A stretch of 64,000 nucleotides of DNA from Cellulomonas wangleii. GTDB taxonomy: Bacteria > Actinomycetota > Actinomycetes > Actinomycetales > Cellulomonadaceae. Under the pieces are notes generated by a model. That model was not told the origin of the DNA and did no database searches. It was given only the letters and a program-made list of their open reading frames with translations. Both the position numbers and the translations under genes were made by a program. The stretch is from positions 3,410,001 through 3,474,000 of the forward strand of contig NZ_CP074405.1 of assembly GCF_018388445.1 (NCBI RefSeq), read 5' to 3'. Shown here piece after piece: positions 25,748 through 34,770 of the stretch (position 1 is its first letter; each line of letters begins with the position of its first letter).

Positions 25748-26965
25748 ATGACCGAGCCGACGCCCCTGCAGCCCCCTGCTCCGAGCGGTGCGTTCGCGCT
25801 CGAGGCACCGGCCCCGGTCGCGCCCGTCGCCACGCACGACGCCCCGGCGATGGCCCCGCGCGTGGACCCCGCCGCGCTGCCCGGTCTCGACGCCAAGGTC
25901 GGGGCGTACCTGGCGAGCCTCGACAGCGCGCAGGCCGGCTCCCCGGAGTTCGCGGCGAAGGCCGACGACGTGCGCCTCATGGGCGACTCCGACATCCGGC
26001 AGGCCGCGGACACGTCCAACCGCCTGCTGCAGGTGCCCGTGCGCGAGCTGCGCGAGGGCGGCGTCTCCGGCACGTCGCAGGTGAGCAGGTCCCTGCTGGA
26101 CCTGCGCCGCACCGTCGAGGACCTCGACCCGTCCGAGAAGTCCGTCGGCCGCAAGTTCCTCGGCATCCTGCCGTTCGGGGACTCCGTCACCGACTACTTC
26201 CGCCGGTACGAGAGCTCGCAGAAGCAGATCGACGCGATCGTCAAGGCGCTGTACCGGGGCCAGGACGAGCTGCGCAAGGACAACGCCGCGCTGAACCTGG
26301 AGAAGCAGAACCTCTGGGACACGATGGGCCGGCTCAACCAGTACATCTACGTCGCGAGCTCGCTGGACACCCAGCTGTCCGCCAAGATCGCCCAGCTCGA
26401 CGTCGCGGAGCCCGAGCGCGCGCGGGCGCTGCGCGAGGACGTGCTGTTCTACGTCCGCCAGAAGCACCAGGACCTGCTGACGCAGCTCGCGGTGTCGATC
26501 CAGGGGTACCTGGCGATCGACATCATCATCAAGAACAACCTCGAGCTCATCAAGGGCGTCGACCGGGCGACGACGACCACGGTCTCGGCGCTGCGCACCG
26601 CCGTGCTCGTCGCGCAGGCGCTGAACAACCAGAAGCTGGTGCTCGACCAGATCACGGCGCTGAACTCGACGACGTCGAACATGATCGCGTCGACGTCGAA
26701 GCTGCTGCGCGAGCAGTCGGTGGTCATCCAGCAGCAGGCCGCGAGCGCGACGATCGGGCTGCCGCAGCTGCAGCAGTCGTTCTCGGACATCTTCGCGGCG
26801 ATGGACTCGATCGACACGTTCAAGGTGCAGGCGCTGGACTCGATGGCGCAGACCGTCGGCGTGCTGGAGACGGAGACGGCGAAGGCCAAGCAGTACCTGG
26901 ACCGTGTCTCGCGCTCGGACCACACCGAGGCCGCGAGCGGGTCGCTCGACCTGGGCCTGCGCTGA
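25748..26965 (+). CDS. TelA/KlaA family toxic-anion-resistance-type protein
   Basis: 405 residues, almost wholly alpha-helical after a Pro-rich tail of about 45 residues. The family pattern is clear: 'SVGRKFLGILPFGDSVTDYFRRYESSQKQID.I...L..GQ.EL.KDNA.L..EK..LW..M..L', then 'LREDVLFYVRQKHQDLLTQLAVSIQGYLA.D.I..NN.ELIKGVDRA.TTTV.ALRTAV.VAQAL' and further long helices. TelA proteins were named for tellurite resistance, but most act in envelope stress or Ter-type pathways by unknown means. ATG with GGAAGG about eight bases upstream. It is first in the ten-gene PknG operon, which argues for a signalling role rather than metal resistance. Confidence 0.93.
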   Translation: MTEPTPLQPPAPSGAFALEAPAPVAPVATHDAPAMAPRVDPAALPGLDAKVGAYLASLDSAQAGSPEFAAKADDVRLMGDSDIRQAADTSNRLLQVPVRELREGGVSGTSQVSRSLLDLRRTVEDLDPSEKSVGRKFLGILPFGDSVTDYFRRYESSQKQIDAIVKALYRGQDELRKDNAALNLEKQNLWDTMGRLNQYIYVASSLDTQLSAKIAQLDVAEPERARALREDVLFYVRQKHQDLLTQLAVSIQGYLAIDIIIKNNLELIKGVDRATTTTVSALRTAVLVAQALNNQKLVLDQITALNSTTSNMIASTSKLLREQSVVIQQQAASATIGLPQLQQSFSDIFAAMDSIDTFKVQALDSMAQTVGVLETETAKAKQYLDRVSRSDHTEAASGSLDLGLR

Positions 26966-26993
26966 TCGACACGACCGGGGAGGTGAGCCGCAC

Positions 26994-27518
26994 GTGAGCG
27001 CGCTGGGTGACCTCGTCGCGCGCCTGTTCGGCCGCGCCCCGCGGCACGTCGTGGAGATCGAGGCGGACCCGGTCCCGACGGCCGAGCAGATCGCGACCGC
27101 CGTGCGTGACGTCGAGGCGTCGATCGAGGGCCGCGTGCCCGCGGCGGTGACGGCCCGCGTGCACCGCATCACGGGCACGGTCGAGGACATGGTGCCGCGG
27201 CTCGACCGGTTCGGTGTGGGCGACCGGCAGGCGTACACGGTGGTGGCGACGGCCACGAGCTACCTGCCCGAGGCCGTCGACGGCTACCTGCGGCTGCCGC
27301 GCGACTTCGCCGACCGGCGCGTGGTGTCCCGCGGCAAGACCTCGCTCATGCTGCTGTGCGACCAGCTGGACCTGCTGGCCATGACGCTGGAGAAGATCTC
27401 CGACGCCGTGTACCGCTCCGACGCGCAGGCGCTCGTGGCGCACGGGCAGTTCCTGGCCGAGAAGTTCGGCCGGTCGTCGCTGGACGTGCCCGGTGCGGGC
27501 GGGACGGAGGGCTCGTGA
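26994..27518 (+). CDS. Small helical protein following TelA (unknown; XpaC-like position)
   Basis: 174 residues; I do not recognise the family. It begins with a short amphipathic segment (SALGDLVARLFGRAP), which could be a membrane-peripheral helix, followed by helical stretches to about residue 160. The context resembles the xpaC-telA pair of Bacillus, in which an XpaC-type protein accompanies TelA, but no XpaC signature is seen. GTG start at 26994 with GGGGAGG about eight bases upstream; the stop overlaps the next GTG (GTGA). Co-translation with the AAA+ ATPase suggests a shared complex. Function unassigned. Confidence 0.75.
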   Translation: MSALGDLVARLFGRAPRHVVEIEADPVPTAEQIATAVRDVEASIEGRVPAAVTARVHRITGTVEDMVPRLDRFGVGDRQAYTVVATATSYLPEAVDGYLRLPRDFADRRVVSRGKTSLMLLCDQLDLLAMTLEKISDAVYRSDAQALVAHGQFLAEKFGRSSLDVPGAGGTEGS

Positions 27519-29035
27519 CGGGCACGACGCAGAGCCTGCCGGGCGCGCTGGACGCGCTCGTCGCCGCGGGCCGCGCGGCCGGGCTGGGCACGGCGGCGGT
27601 GCGCGACGAGGGCGAGCGCCTGGCCGCGGCCGTGGCGGAGTCCGTCACGGGTGCCGGGCCGGCGTGGCTCGCGGCCGTGGGCCGTGGGGACGACCTGACG
27701 GAGTTCTTCCGTGCCGCGTCGTCCGCGCGGCGGTGGCGGCACGCGCCGACGGACGTGCTCACGTCGCTCGTCGCCACGGGCTCCGCGCACGCGGCCGGCT
27801 ACGCCGAGGCGCTCGCGGGCGTCGCGTCCGCGGCCTGCGACCTCGGGGTCCCGGACCTCCAGGTCGTCGCCGCGGCCTCGGTCACGGCGGCGGTGCAGCG
27901 CGCGGCGGCGAGCGCCGCCCCCACCGCACCCGGGGCCCCGGGGCCGGACCGACCTCTCGGCGGGGACGAGGTCGGACGTACCCCCTCGCCCACGAGCGAC
28001 CGTCCCGTCCCCGCGCCCCCGGCGGGCGGCCGTCCCGGCCCCGCGTCCCCGGACGCGAGCGCTCCCGCGGCCCCCGAGGACGCGGCGCCCGCCAAGACGT
28101 TCGACGAGCTGCTCGCCGAGCTCGAGGCGCTGGTCGGGCTCGACGGCGTCAAGCGCGAGATCCGCCAGCAGGCGCAGGTGCTGCGCGTCGAGCGGCTGCG
28201 CGCCGACGCCGGTCTGACCAGCCCGTCGCTGACCCGGCACCTGGTGTTCGTCGGCAACCCCGGCACCGGCAAGACGACGGTCGCGCGGCTCGTCGCCGGG
28301 CTGTACCGCGCGCTGGGCCTGCTGAGCAGCGGGCACCTGGTCGAGGTCGACCGCTCCGAGCTGGTCGCCGGCTACCTGGGGCAGACCGCGACCAAGACCA
28401 CCGAGGTCGTGGCCCGGGCACTCGGCGGGGTCCTGTTCATCGACGAGGCGTACTCCCTGGCGGAGGACCAGTACGGCGCCGAGGCCGTGAACACCCTGGT
28501 CAAGGACATGGAGGACCACCGCGACGAGCTCGTGGTCATCGTGGCGGGCTACCCGCTGCCGATGGCGCGGTTCCTCGCCACCAACCCGGGGCTCGAGAGC
28601 CGGTTCGCCACCACGATCGGGTTCGACGACTACACCGACGCGCAGCTGCGGGAGATCTTCGCGCTCGCGGCCCGCAAGGCCGACTTCGTCCCGTCCCCCG
28701 AGGCGCTCGACCTGGTCGAGCAGATCGTCGCCGCCCAGCCGCGGCACGAGGGCTTCGGCAACGGCCGGTTCGCGCGCAACCTGCTGGACCGCGCCGTGCT
28801 GCGGCACGCCTGGCGGCTGCGGGACGTCGAGCAGCCGACGGTCGAGCAGCTGCGCACGCTGCTGCCGGCGGACCTCGCGACCGACGTGGAGGACGTCGCC
28901 CCCGACCTGCCGGCACCCGACGCCGACCTGACCGCCCCCGGGACCCCGGCGCACGACCTGCCCACGCCGGACCTGACCACGCCCGACCTGACCGCCCCCC
29001 GCACCCCGGCCCAGCCCTCCGAGGAGCCCGCGTGA
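27515..29035 (+). CDS. CbxX/CfxQ (SpoVK-like) AAA+ ATPase
   Basis: 506 residues. The N-terminal 130 residues form a helical domain of unknown type, then a disordered Pro/Ala linker (about 130-195). The AAA+ core starts with 'FDELLAELEALVGLDGVKREI'. Walker A GNPGTGKTT is at 247-255, a Walker B VLFIDEAYSLA near 302, a sensor-1 VVIVAGYP near 340 and the arginine-finger region NPGLESRF. This matches the CbxX/CfxQ group found in rubisco activases, type VII secretion EccA and SpoVK. The tail repeats D-L-T-[AT]-P units. GTGA overlap on both sides. In this operon it probably remodels a partner protein, with TelA or the membrane proteins as candidates. Confidence 0.92.
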   Translation: MTGTTQSLPGALDALVAAGRAAGLGTAAVRDEGERLAAAVAESVTGAGPAWLAAVGRGDDLTEFFRAASSARRWRHAPTDVLTSLVATGSAHAAGYAEALAGVASAACDLGVPDLQVVAAASVTAAVQRAAASAAPTAPGAPGPDRPLGGDEVGRTPSPTSDRPVPAPPAGGRPGPASPDASAPAAPEDAAPAKTFDELLAELEALVGLDGVKREIRQQAQVLRVERLRADAGLTSPSLTRHLVFVGNPGTGKTTVARLVAGLYRALGLLSSGHLVEVDRSELVAGYLGQTATKTTEVVARALGGVLFIDEAYSLAEDQYGAEAVNTLVKDMEDHRDELVVIVAGYPLPMARFLATNPGLESRFATTIGFDDYTDAQLREIFALAARKADFVPSPEALDLVEQIVAAQPRHEGFGNGRFARNLLDRAVLRHAWRLRDVEQPTVEQLRTLLPADLATDVEDVAPDLPAPDADLTAPGTPAHDLPTPDLTTPDLTAPRTPAQPSEEPA

Positions 29036-30315
29036 CCACGACCGTCGTGCCTCCCACCTCGAGCCCGCCGGCCGCGCCGGGCACGGCGCCCGCGCCGGAC
29101 CTCCCCACGAGCGGCGTGCGGTCCACCCCGGGCGGGCTGCGCCTGTGGGGTGCGCTCGCCGCCGTCGTCACCGCCCTGACGGGGCTGCTCGCGCTGGGCG
29201 TCACGACGAGCCAGCAGGCCGCCGTCGCCCAGATGAGCGACGCCGCCGCCCAGCTCGTCGGGCTGCAGGACGCCCGCAACCAGCTCGTGGCGGCCGACGC
29301 CGCGGCGACCACCGCGTTCCTCGTCGGCGGGCTGGAGCCCACCGACCTGCGCCGGTCGTACGACGCGTCGCTCGACGCCGGGGCGCAGGCCCTCACGCTG
29401 CTGGCCGCGAGCGGGACGCAGGGCGCCGACGCGCTGGCGCAGGTCTCGGCGGACCTCACCACGTACACCGGCCTGGTCGAGCAGGCACGGGCCAACAACC
29501 GGCAGGGCTTCCCCGTCGCCTCGGCGTACCTCGAGGAGGCCTCGACGGTGCTGCGCGAGGACATCGTCCCCACGCTCGACGAGCTCGTGGCGGCCGAGCA
29601 GGACCGCGTCGACGCGGAGCTCTCGACCGTCCGCACGTCCACTCCCCTGCTGATCGGGGTGGTGGTGCTCGCCCTGCTCGCGCTGGTCTCGGTGCAGGTG
29701 TGGGTCGCCCGCCGCACGCACCGCACGTTCAACCCGGGTCTGGTCGGTGCGACGGTGGCCGTGCTGGTCGTGGGTGCCGTCGGTGGCGTCACGCTGGGCG
29801 GGACGTCCGCGGCGGCGGGCCGCACGTACAGCGGGCCGTACGCGGCGACGGTCGCGGCGTCGCAGGCGTTCGCGCTGGTCAACGACGCCCGCTCGATGGA
29901 GGCGTTCACGCTGATCCGCCGCGGGTCGGGCGCGGCCTACGAGGAGTCGTTCGTCGAGAACGTCGACCGGGCGCGCGCGGCGCTGCAGGGCGACGGCGGC
30001 CGGCTCGACCGGCTGCTGGTCGAGCGCCTCGACGCCTGGGTCGCGGGCCACCAGGAGGTCCGTGCGCTGGACGACGCGGGCGACTGGGACGGTGCCGTCG
30101 CGCTGGTCACCAGCGACGACCCGACAGCACCCCCCGCGCTGTTCGACGAGCTCTCCGGTGCGTTGGACACCGCGGTGGACGCCGGCAGCGCGGACGTCGC
30201 GGACGGCCTCGGCGGCGGGGCCGGCTGGGTGGGGTGGCTGCTGGCCGCGCTCGGCGTGGGCGGTGCGGTCGCCGCGTGGACCGGGCTGCGCGCCCGACGG
30301 GAGGAGTACCGATGA
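29032..30315 (+). CDS. glnX: Four-TM sensor protein, GlnX-like
   Basis: 427 residues. Membrane helices are at about 37-58, 205-226, 236-256 and 398-418. Between helices 1 and 2, and again between 3 and 4, are long helical extracytoplasmic regions of about 145 residues each, like the ligand-sensing four-helix bundles of chemoreceptors. A disordered Pro/Ala head precedes helix 1. It lies between a AAA+ ATPase and a glutamine-binding-type lipoprotein, two genes ahead of pknG, the same set as the mycobacterial GlnX-GlnH-PknG amino-acid-sensing module. GTG start overlapping the previous stop. Homology to GlnX is judged from topology and context; residue identity was not checked. Confidence 0.8.
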   Translation: MTTTVVPPTSSPPAAPGTAPAPDLPTSGVRSTPGGLRLWGALAAVVTALTGLLALGVTTSQQAAVAQMSDAAAQLVGLQDARNQLVAADAAATTAFLVGGLEPTDLRRSYDASLDAGAQALTLLAASGTQGADALAQVSADLTTYTGLVEQARANNRQGFPVASAYLEEASTVLREDIVPTLDELVAAEQDRVDAELSTVRTSTPLLIGVVVLALLALVSVQVWVARRTHRTFNPGLVGATVAVLVVGAVGGVTLGGTSAAAGRTYSGPYAATVAASQAFALVNDARSMEAFTLIRRGSGAAYEESFVENVDRARAALQGDGGRLDRLLVERLDAWVAGHQEVRALDDAGDWDGAVALVTSDDPTAPPALFDELSGALDTAVDAGSADVADGLGGGAGWVGWLLAALGVGGAVAAWTGLRARREEYR

Positions 30316-31310
30316 GCACACGTCACACCGCCCCCGCGGGTGCGCGCCGGGGCACGTCCGGCGCCCGGCGCCGTGGTGCGCTGGTCGCGGCCGTCGGGCT
30401 CGTCGTCGCGCTCGTGGGCGCCTGCTCGGGACAGGTGCCGCCCGGCGGCACGGCCGTGATCCCGGCCGCCGCAGAGCCTGCCCCGGCCGCCGTGGTCCCC
30501 GCCGCCGACGACTGCACGGACGCCACGACCTCCTACGCCCCGGACGCCGGCACCCAGATCGCGCCCGGGTCCACGATGGACGCGATCCGCTCCCGCGGGT
30601 ACCTGCTCGTCGGCGTCTCGGCGGACACCCTGCGCATGGGCGCCCGCAACCCGTTCACGGGGCAGATCGAGGGCTTCGACATCGACGTCGCCCGGCAGGT
30701 CGCGTGGGCGGTCCTCGGTGACGCGGACGCGATCCGGTTCCGCGTCATCACGGCGGGCGACCGGATCCCCGTGCTGGTCGACCACGAGGTCGACCTGGTC
30801 GCGCGCGCGTTCACCATGAACTGCGAGCGCTGGGCGGACATCGCGTTCTCCGCCGAGTACTTCACGGCCGGGCAGAAGGTGCTGGTCAGCACCGAGTCCG
30901 ACGCCACCGGCATCGAGGACCTCGCCGGGCAGCGGGTGTGCGCACCCGAGGGCACGACGACGCTCGAGCGGCTGGACGAGTACGACGTCGAGCCCGTGGG
31001 CGCACGCACCCACTCCGCGTGCCTGGCGCTGTTCCAGCAGGGCCGCGTCGACGCCATCACCGGGGACGACACCGTGCTGGCGGGCTTCGTCGCGCAGGAC
31101 CCGTACGCGCGGGTCGTCGGCGACGCCTTCAGCGCCGAGCCGTACGGCCTGGGCGTGCCCGCCGACCAGGTGGACATGGTCCGGTTCGTCAACGCCGTGC
31201 TCGACGGCATGAAGGCCGACGGCACCTGGGCGCTCCTGTACGACCGGTGGCTGGGCGAGGCCCTCGGCCCGGCGCCCGCGCCGCCCGCGTCCGTGTACGG
31301 ACGGTCGTGA
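30312..31310 (+). CDS. glnH: Amino-acid-binding lipoprotein, GlnH-like
   Basis: 332 residues. A lipoprotein signal with an Arg-rich head, hydrophobic core and lipobox LVGAC (Cys38) begins it. The mature part is a bacterial extracellular solute-binding family 3 fold: 'TMDAIRSRGYLLVGVSADTLRMGARNPFTGQIEGFDIDVARQVA' in pieces, a binding-loop arginine in VARAFTMN and a C-terminal hinge return strand. Two cysteines (near C69 and C176) could form a disulfide. There are no permease or ATPase genes nearby, so it is a sensor component. In Mycobacterium, GlnH binds Asp/Glu and signals via GlnX to PknG. ATGA overlap with the GlnX-like gene. Confidence 0.9.
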   Translation: MSTRHTAPAGARRGTSGARRRGALVAAVGLVVALVGACSGQVPPGGTAVIPAAAEPAPAAVVPAADDCTDATTSYAPDAGTQIAPGSTMDAIRSRGYLLVGVSADTLRMGARNPFTGQIEGFDIDVARQVAWAVLGDADAIRFRVITAGDRIPVLVDHEVDLVARAFTMNCERWADIAFSAEYFTAGQKVLVSTESDATGIEDLAGQRVCAPEGTTTLERLDEYDVEPVGARTHSACLALFQQGRVDAITGDDTVLAGFVAQDPYARVVGDAFSAEPYGLGVPADQVDMVRFVNAVLDGMKADGTWALLYDRWLGEALGPAPAPPASVYGRS

Positions 31311-32440
31311 CGGCGACCGCCATGGCTGCCGCGTCCGCCGACGTCGTCGCGCCCGTCGCCCCGGGGCGGCTGGGCGAGGCGATCGGTGCGCGCGACCTCA
31401 TGACGTACCTCGACGGGCTGCTGACGTGGCTCGACGACCGGCGCACGCGGCTCGACGCGCTGGACACGGCGGCGCAGGCGACGGCCGAGTCCGAGCGGTA
31501 CACCCCGGACGTGGTGCTGGCGCTGTCGGTGTGGCAGTCGGTGCGGACCCGCGCCGACGAGCTGCTGGCGGTGTGGGACGGCGGGCGCGTCACCGAGGTC
31601 GAGCGCGAGCGCATGTCGCAGCTGCTGTGGGGCCGCGTCGACACGCGGGCAGGTGCGGCGCCGGTGTCGCTGCCCGAGGCGCTGACGCTGTGCGACGCGA
31701 TGGTCTCGGCCCTGCGCACCCGCCTCGCGTTCGACCCGGACACCGCGGACGTCGTGGCCCGCCTGCGCGGCGTGCGCGCGGCGCTCGTGCGCGCCGAGGA
31801 CCTGGCCGGCTCCGACGCGGCCGCCCACGAGCGCGTGGCCGCCCTGCGGGAGCGGGAGCAGCGCCTGTCCGCGCAGGCCGCCCGCGGCGGTGACGTCACG
31901 GGGCCGCTCGCCGAGCTCGAGACCCGCACCGCCCACACCGAGCGCGACCTCATGGTCGCCGTGTCGCAGCGCCGCTCGGTGGCACGTGCCCGCGCGGACG
32001 CGCTGGCCACGGCCGCCGCGCTGGAGGCCCGCGAGCCCGCGCTGCACGCGCTGGCCGAGCGGTGCCGGCACGAGGTCGCGCACCCGCCGCGGCTCGCGGT
32101 GCCCGACGTGTCACGGCTGGGCCCCGTGCCCGAGCAGCGCGAGGCGCTGGACGCCTACGTCGCCCGCCTCGACGCGGTGCGCCGGGCCCTGGACGCCGCG
32201 CAGGACGCGTACAGCAGCCCGCTGCGCGAGCGCGCCGAGCTGCGCTACCGCCTCGGACGCGCCACGGCGACCGCGGCGTCGAACGGCCGCGACGCGTCCC
32301 CCACGGTGCGCGCCGGGCACGACGAGGCCCGCACCGCCGTGGAGACGACCCCCTGCGACGTGGCGCTCGCCCGCGCCCTCGTCGAGCAGTACGAGCACCT
32401 CGTCCGGCCGTTGCCGGGCGGACCGGGAGGAGCCCGATGA
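31307..32440 (+). CDS. Coiled-coil protein between glnH and pknG, function unknown
   Basis: 377 residues rich in Ala, Arg, Glu and Leu, predicted to be almost entirely helical with heptad-like segments from about residue 150 to 350. No signal peptide or membrane helix and no Cys-based motif is seen. GTG at 31307 overlaps the lipoprotein stop; an ATG at 31322 is an alternative. Its stop overlaps the pknG start (ATGA), so it is made with the kinase. No family recognised. A scaffold linking the membrane sensor to the kinase is one reasonable guess from position. Confidence 0.75.
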   Translation: MTATAMAAASADVVAPVAPGRLGEAIGARDLMTYLDGLLTWLDDRRTRLDALDTAAQATAESERYTPDVVLALSVWQSVRTRADELLAVWDGGRVTEVERERMSQLLWGRVDTRAGAAPVSLPEALTLCDAMVSALRTRLAFDPDTADVVARLRGVRAALVRAEDLAGSDAAAHERVAALREREQRLSAQAARGGDVTGPLAELETRTAHTERDLMVAVSQRRSVARARADALATAAALEAREPALHALAERCRHEVAHPPRLAVPDVSRLGPVPEQREALDAYVARLDAVRRALDAAQDAYSSPLRERAELRYRLGRATATAASNGRDASPTVRAGHDEARTAVETTPCDVALARALVEQYEHLVRPLPGGPGGAR

Positions 32441-34770
32441 CCAGCGCGACCGCCTGCCGCGAGCCCGGCTGCACGGGGACGTACGAGGACGGCTGGTGCG
32501 ACCTGTGCGGGTCGCCCGCCCCCAGCGGTGCCACGTCCACGGTGACCGGCACGACGACACCGCCGGCCGCCGGCGCGCCCGCGGCCCCCACCCCGTCGTC
32601 GATGCTGGGCACGGGCATCGCCCCCGGCGTCCCGACCCCCGGGGCCGGTGACGACGGTGCGGCCGAGCGGTCCACGCGCACCGGGCGCACCAGCTCGACC
32701 CGGCTGGCGTCGGCCGCCCTCGGCTCGGCACGCACGGTGGCGACGGGCTCGCGCGCGACCCGCCGGCTCGGCACGTCCTCGACGCGGCTGCGCCGCGCCC
32801 GGCTGGGCGCCGGGCTGACGACCGTGCCGCCCGCGCCCGTGGCGGACCCGCTGCAGGCGGTCATGGCCGACCCGCAGGTGCCGGAGCGCAAGCGGTTCTG
32901 CGCGGCGTGCGGCGAGCCCGTCGGGCGGGGCCGCGAGGGCGTCCCCGCCCGCACCCAGGGGTTCTGCCCCTCGTGCGGCGCCCGCTTCGACTTCGACCCG
33001 CGCCTGGCACCCGGCACGCTCGTGGGCGGACAGTACGAGGTCGCGGGGTGCCTCGCGCACGGCGGCATGGGCTGGATCTACCTGGCACGGGACCGCAACG
33101 TGTCGGGCCGCTGGGTGGTGCTCAAGGGCCTGCTCAACAGCGGCGACCCCGACGCGGTGGCCGCCGCGATCTCCGAGCGGCAGTTCCTCGCACGCGTCGA
33201 GCACCCGCTGATCGTCGAGATCTACAACTTCGTGCAGCACGACGGCGACGGGTACACCGTCATGGAGTTCGTCGGCGGGCGCTCCCTGAAGGAGCTGCTC
33301 ACCGACCGCCGCGAGGCCGTGGGCCACGTCGACCCGCTGCCGGTCGACCAGGCCCTCGCGTTCGTCCTCGAGGTGCTGCCCGCGTTCGCGTACCTGCACG
33401 ACCTGGGCCTGCTGTACTGCGACTTCAAGCCCGACAACGTCATCCAGGCCGGGGACGCCCTCAAGCTCATCGACATGGGCGGCGTGCGCCGCATCGACGA
33501 CGACGACTCCGCGATCTACGGCACGGTGGGCTACCAGGCGCCGGAGGTGCCGGTCGACGGGCCGTCGGTCGCGTCCGACGTCTACACGATCGGCCGGACG
33601 CTGGCGACGCTGGTGCTGGACTTCCGCGGCAACACGACCACGTACGTGGCGGCGCTGCCCCCGGTCGACCAGACCCCCGTCTTCGCGCGGTACGACTCCT
33701 TCTACCGGCTGCTCGCCAAGGCGTGCGCCCCCGACCCCTCCGACCGGTTCGGGTCGGTCGACGAGATGCGCGCGCAGGTGCTGGGCGTGCTGCGCGAGGT
33801 GGTCGCGGCCGACCGCGGGGCGGGCGACCCGCCGCTGACGAGCGTCGCGTCGGTGCTGTTCGAGCCGCCCGTCACCGACCACGCGGAGCGGGCCCTGGCG
33901 TGGGACGAGCTGCCCGCCCTGAAGGTCGACCCCGACGACCCGGCGGCCGGGTGGCTCGCCGGTGTGAACGTGGTGGACGCGGAGCAGCGGCTCGCCGCCC
34001 TCGCGGGCGCCCCGGAGGACACGGTCGAGGTCCGCCTGCTGCGGGCGACCACGGCGATCGAGGCGGGACGCCCGGACGTGGTCACGGCGGCCGTGGAGGC
34101 GATCCTCGCCGACGACCCGTGGGAGTGGCGCGCCGTGTGGATCCAGGGGCTGGCGCAGCTCGCGACGGGCGACCCGGTCGCCGCGCGCGCGTCGTTCAAC
34201 GCGGTGTACGGGCAGGTGCCGGGCGAGCTGGCGCCCAAGCTGGCGCTGGCCGTGGCCTGCGAGCTGTCGGGTGAGCCCGGCATCGCCGAGCAGCTCTACG
34301 CCACCTGCGCCTACGCCGACGCGAACTACACGGCACCGGCCGCGTTCGGCCTGGCGCGGCTGCGGATCGCGTCCCTGCACCTCGACGACGCGCTGGCCGC
34401 GCTCGACCTGGTGACGCCCACCCGCAGCTCCTACCCGCAGGCACGGCTGATGCGGGCACGGATCCTGGCCCGCTCGCGGGACGACCTGCCCGCCCTCGCC
34501 GCCGCGCTCGAGTCCGTGCGCTCGGTGCCGCTCGAGCCCGCCGAGCGCGCGGCCCTGCGGGTGGACGTGCTGTCGACCGCGCTGGCCACGGTGCGCCGCG
34601 GCGCCACGGCGCCCGGCGTGACCCTGGACGGCGCGCCGGCCACCCAGGACGGCGTGACGGACGCCCTGGAGGCGGCCTACCGCGAGCAGGCCGGTCTCAC
34701 GGCTGACCACGCCGCGCGCGTCGCCCTCGTCGACCGCGCCAACCGGGTGCGCCGGTGGACGGCGTGGTGA
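32437..34770 (+). CDS. pknG: Serine/threonine protein kinase PknG
   Basis: 777 residues with the PknG layout. An N-terminal zinc knuckle (C7/C12 with C21/C24) comes before a disordered linker. A rubredoxin-like domain follows, with C155/C158 and C177/C180. The kinase domain has the catalytic lysine VVLK at 230, YCDFKPDN at 328-334 (the PknG-specific variant of HRD) and DMGG at 346-349 in place of DFG. A TPR region fills residues about 480-777. In mycobacteria PknG phosphorylates the FHA protein GarA/OdhI and adjusts glutamate and 2-oxoglutarate metabolism. Here an FHA protein is encoded in the same operon. The extra N-terminal zinc knuckle is not a feature I know from the mycobacterial enzyme. 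Confidence 0.96.
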   Translation: MTSATACREPGCTGTYEDGWCDLCGSPAPSGATSTVTGTTTPPAAGAPAAPTPSSMLGTGIAPGVPTPGAGDDGAAERSTRTGRTSSTRLASAALGSARTVATGSRATRRLGTSSTRLRRARLGAGLTTVPPAPVADPLQAVMADPQVPERKRFCAACGEPVGRGREGVPARTQGFCPSCGARFDFDPRLAPGTLVGGQYEVAGCLAHGGMGWIYLARDRNVSGRWVVLKGLLNSGDPDAVAAAISERQFLARVEHPLIVEIYNFVQHDGDGYTVMEFVGGRSLKELLTDRREAVGHVDPLPVDQALAFVLEVLPAFAYLHDLGLLYCDFKPDNVIQAGDALKLIDMGGVRRIDDDDSAIYGTVGYQAPEVPVDGPSVASDVYTIGRTLATLVLDFRGNTTTYVAALPPVDQTPVFARYDSFYRLLAKACAPDPSDRFGSVDEMRAQVLGVLREVVAADRGAGDPPLTSVASVLFEPPVTDHAERALAWDELPALKVDPDDPAAGWLAGVNVVDAEQRLAALAGAPEDTVEVRLLRATTAIEAGRPDVVTAAVEAILADDPWEWRAVWIQGLAQLATGDPVAARASFNAVYGQVPGELAPKLALAVACELSGEPGIAEQLYATCAYADANYTAPAAFGLARLRIASLHLDDALAALDLVTPTRSSYPQARLMRARILARSRDDLPALAAALESVRSVPLEPAERAALRVDVLSTALATVRRGATAPGVTLDGAPATQDGVTDALEAAYREQAGLTADHAARVALVDRANRVRRWTAW

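Noticed and set aside
27515..29035. CbxX-type ATPase considered as the missing eCIS Afp15 ATPase
   Set aside because: It has one AAA+ domain of the CbxX/CfxQ class, lies on the opposite strand in another operon and is coupled to TelA and GlnX-like genes.
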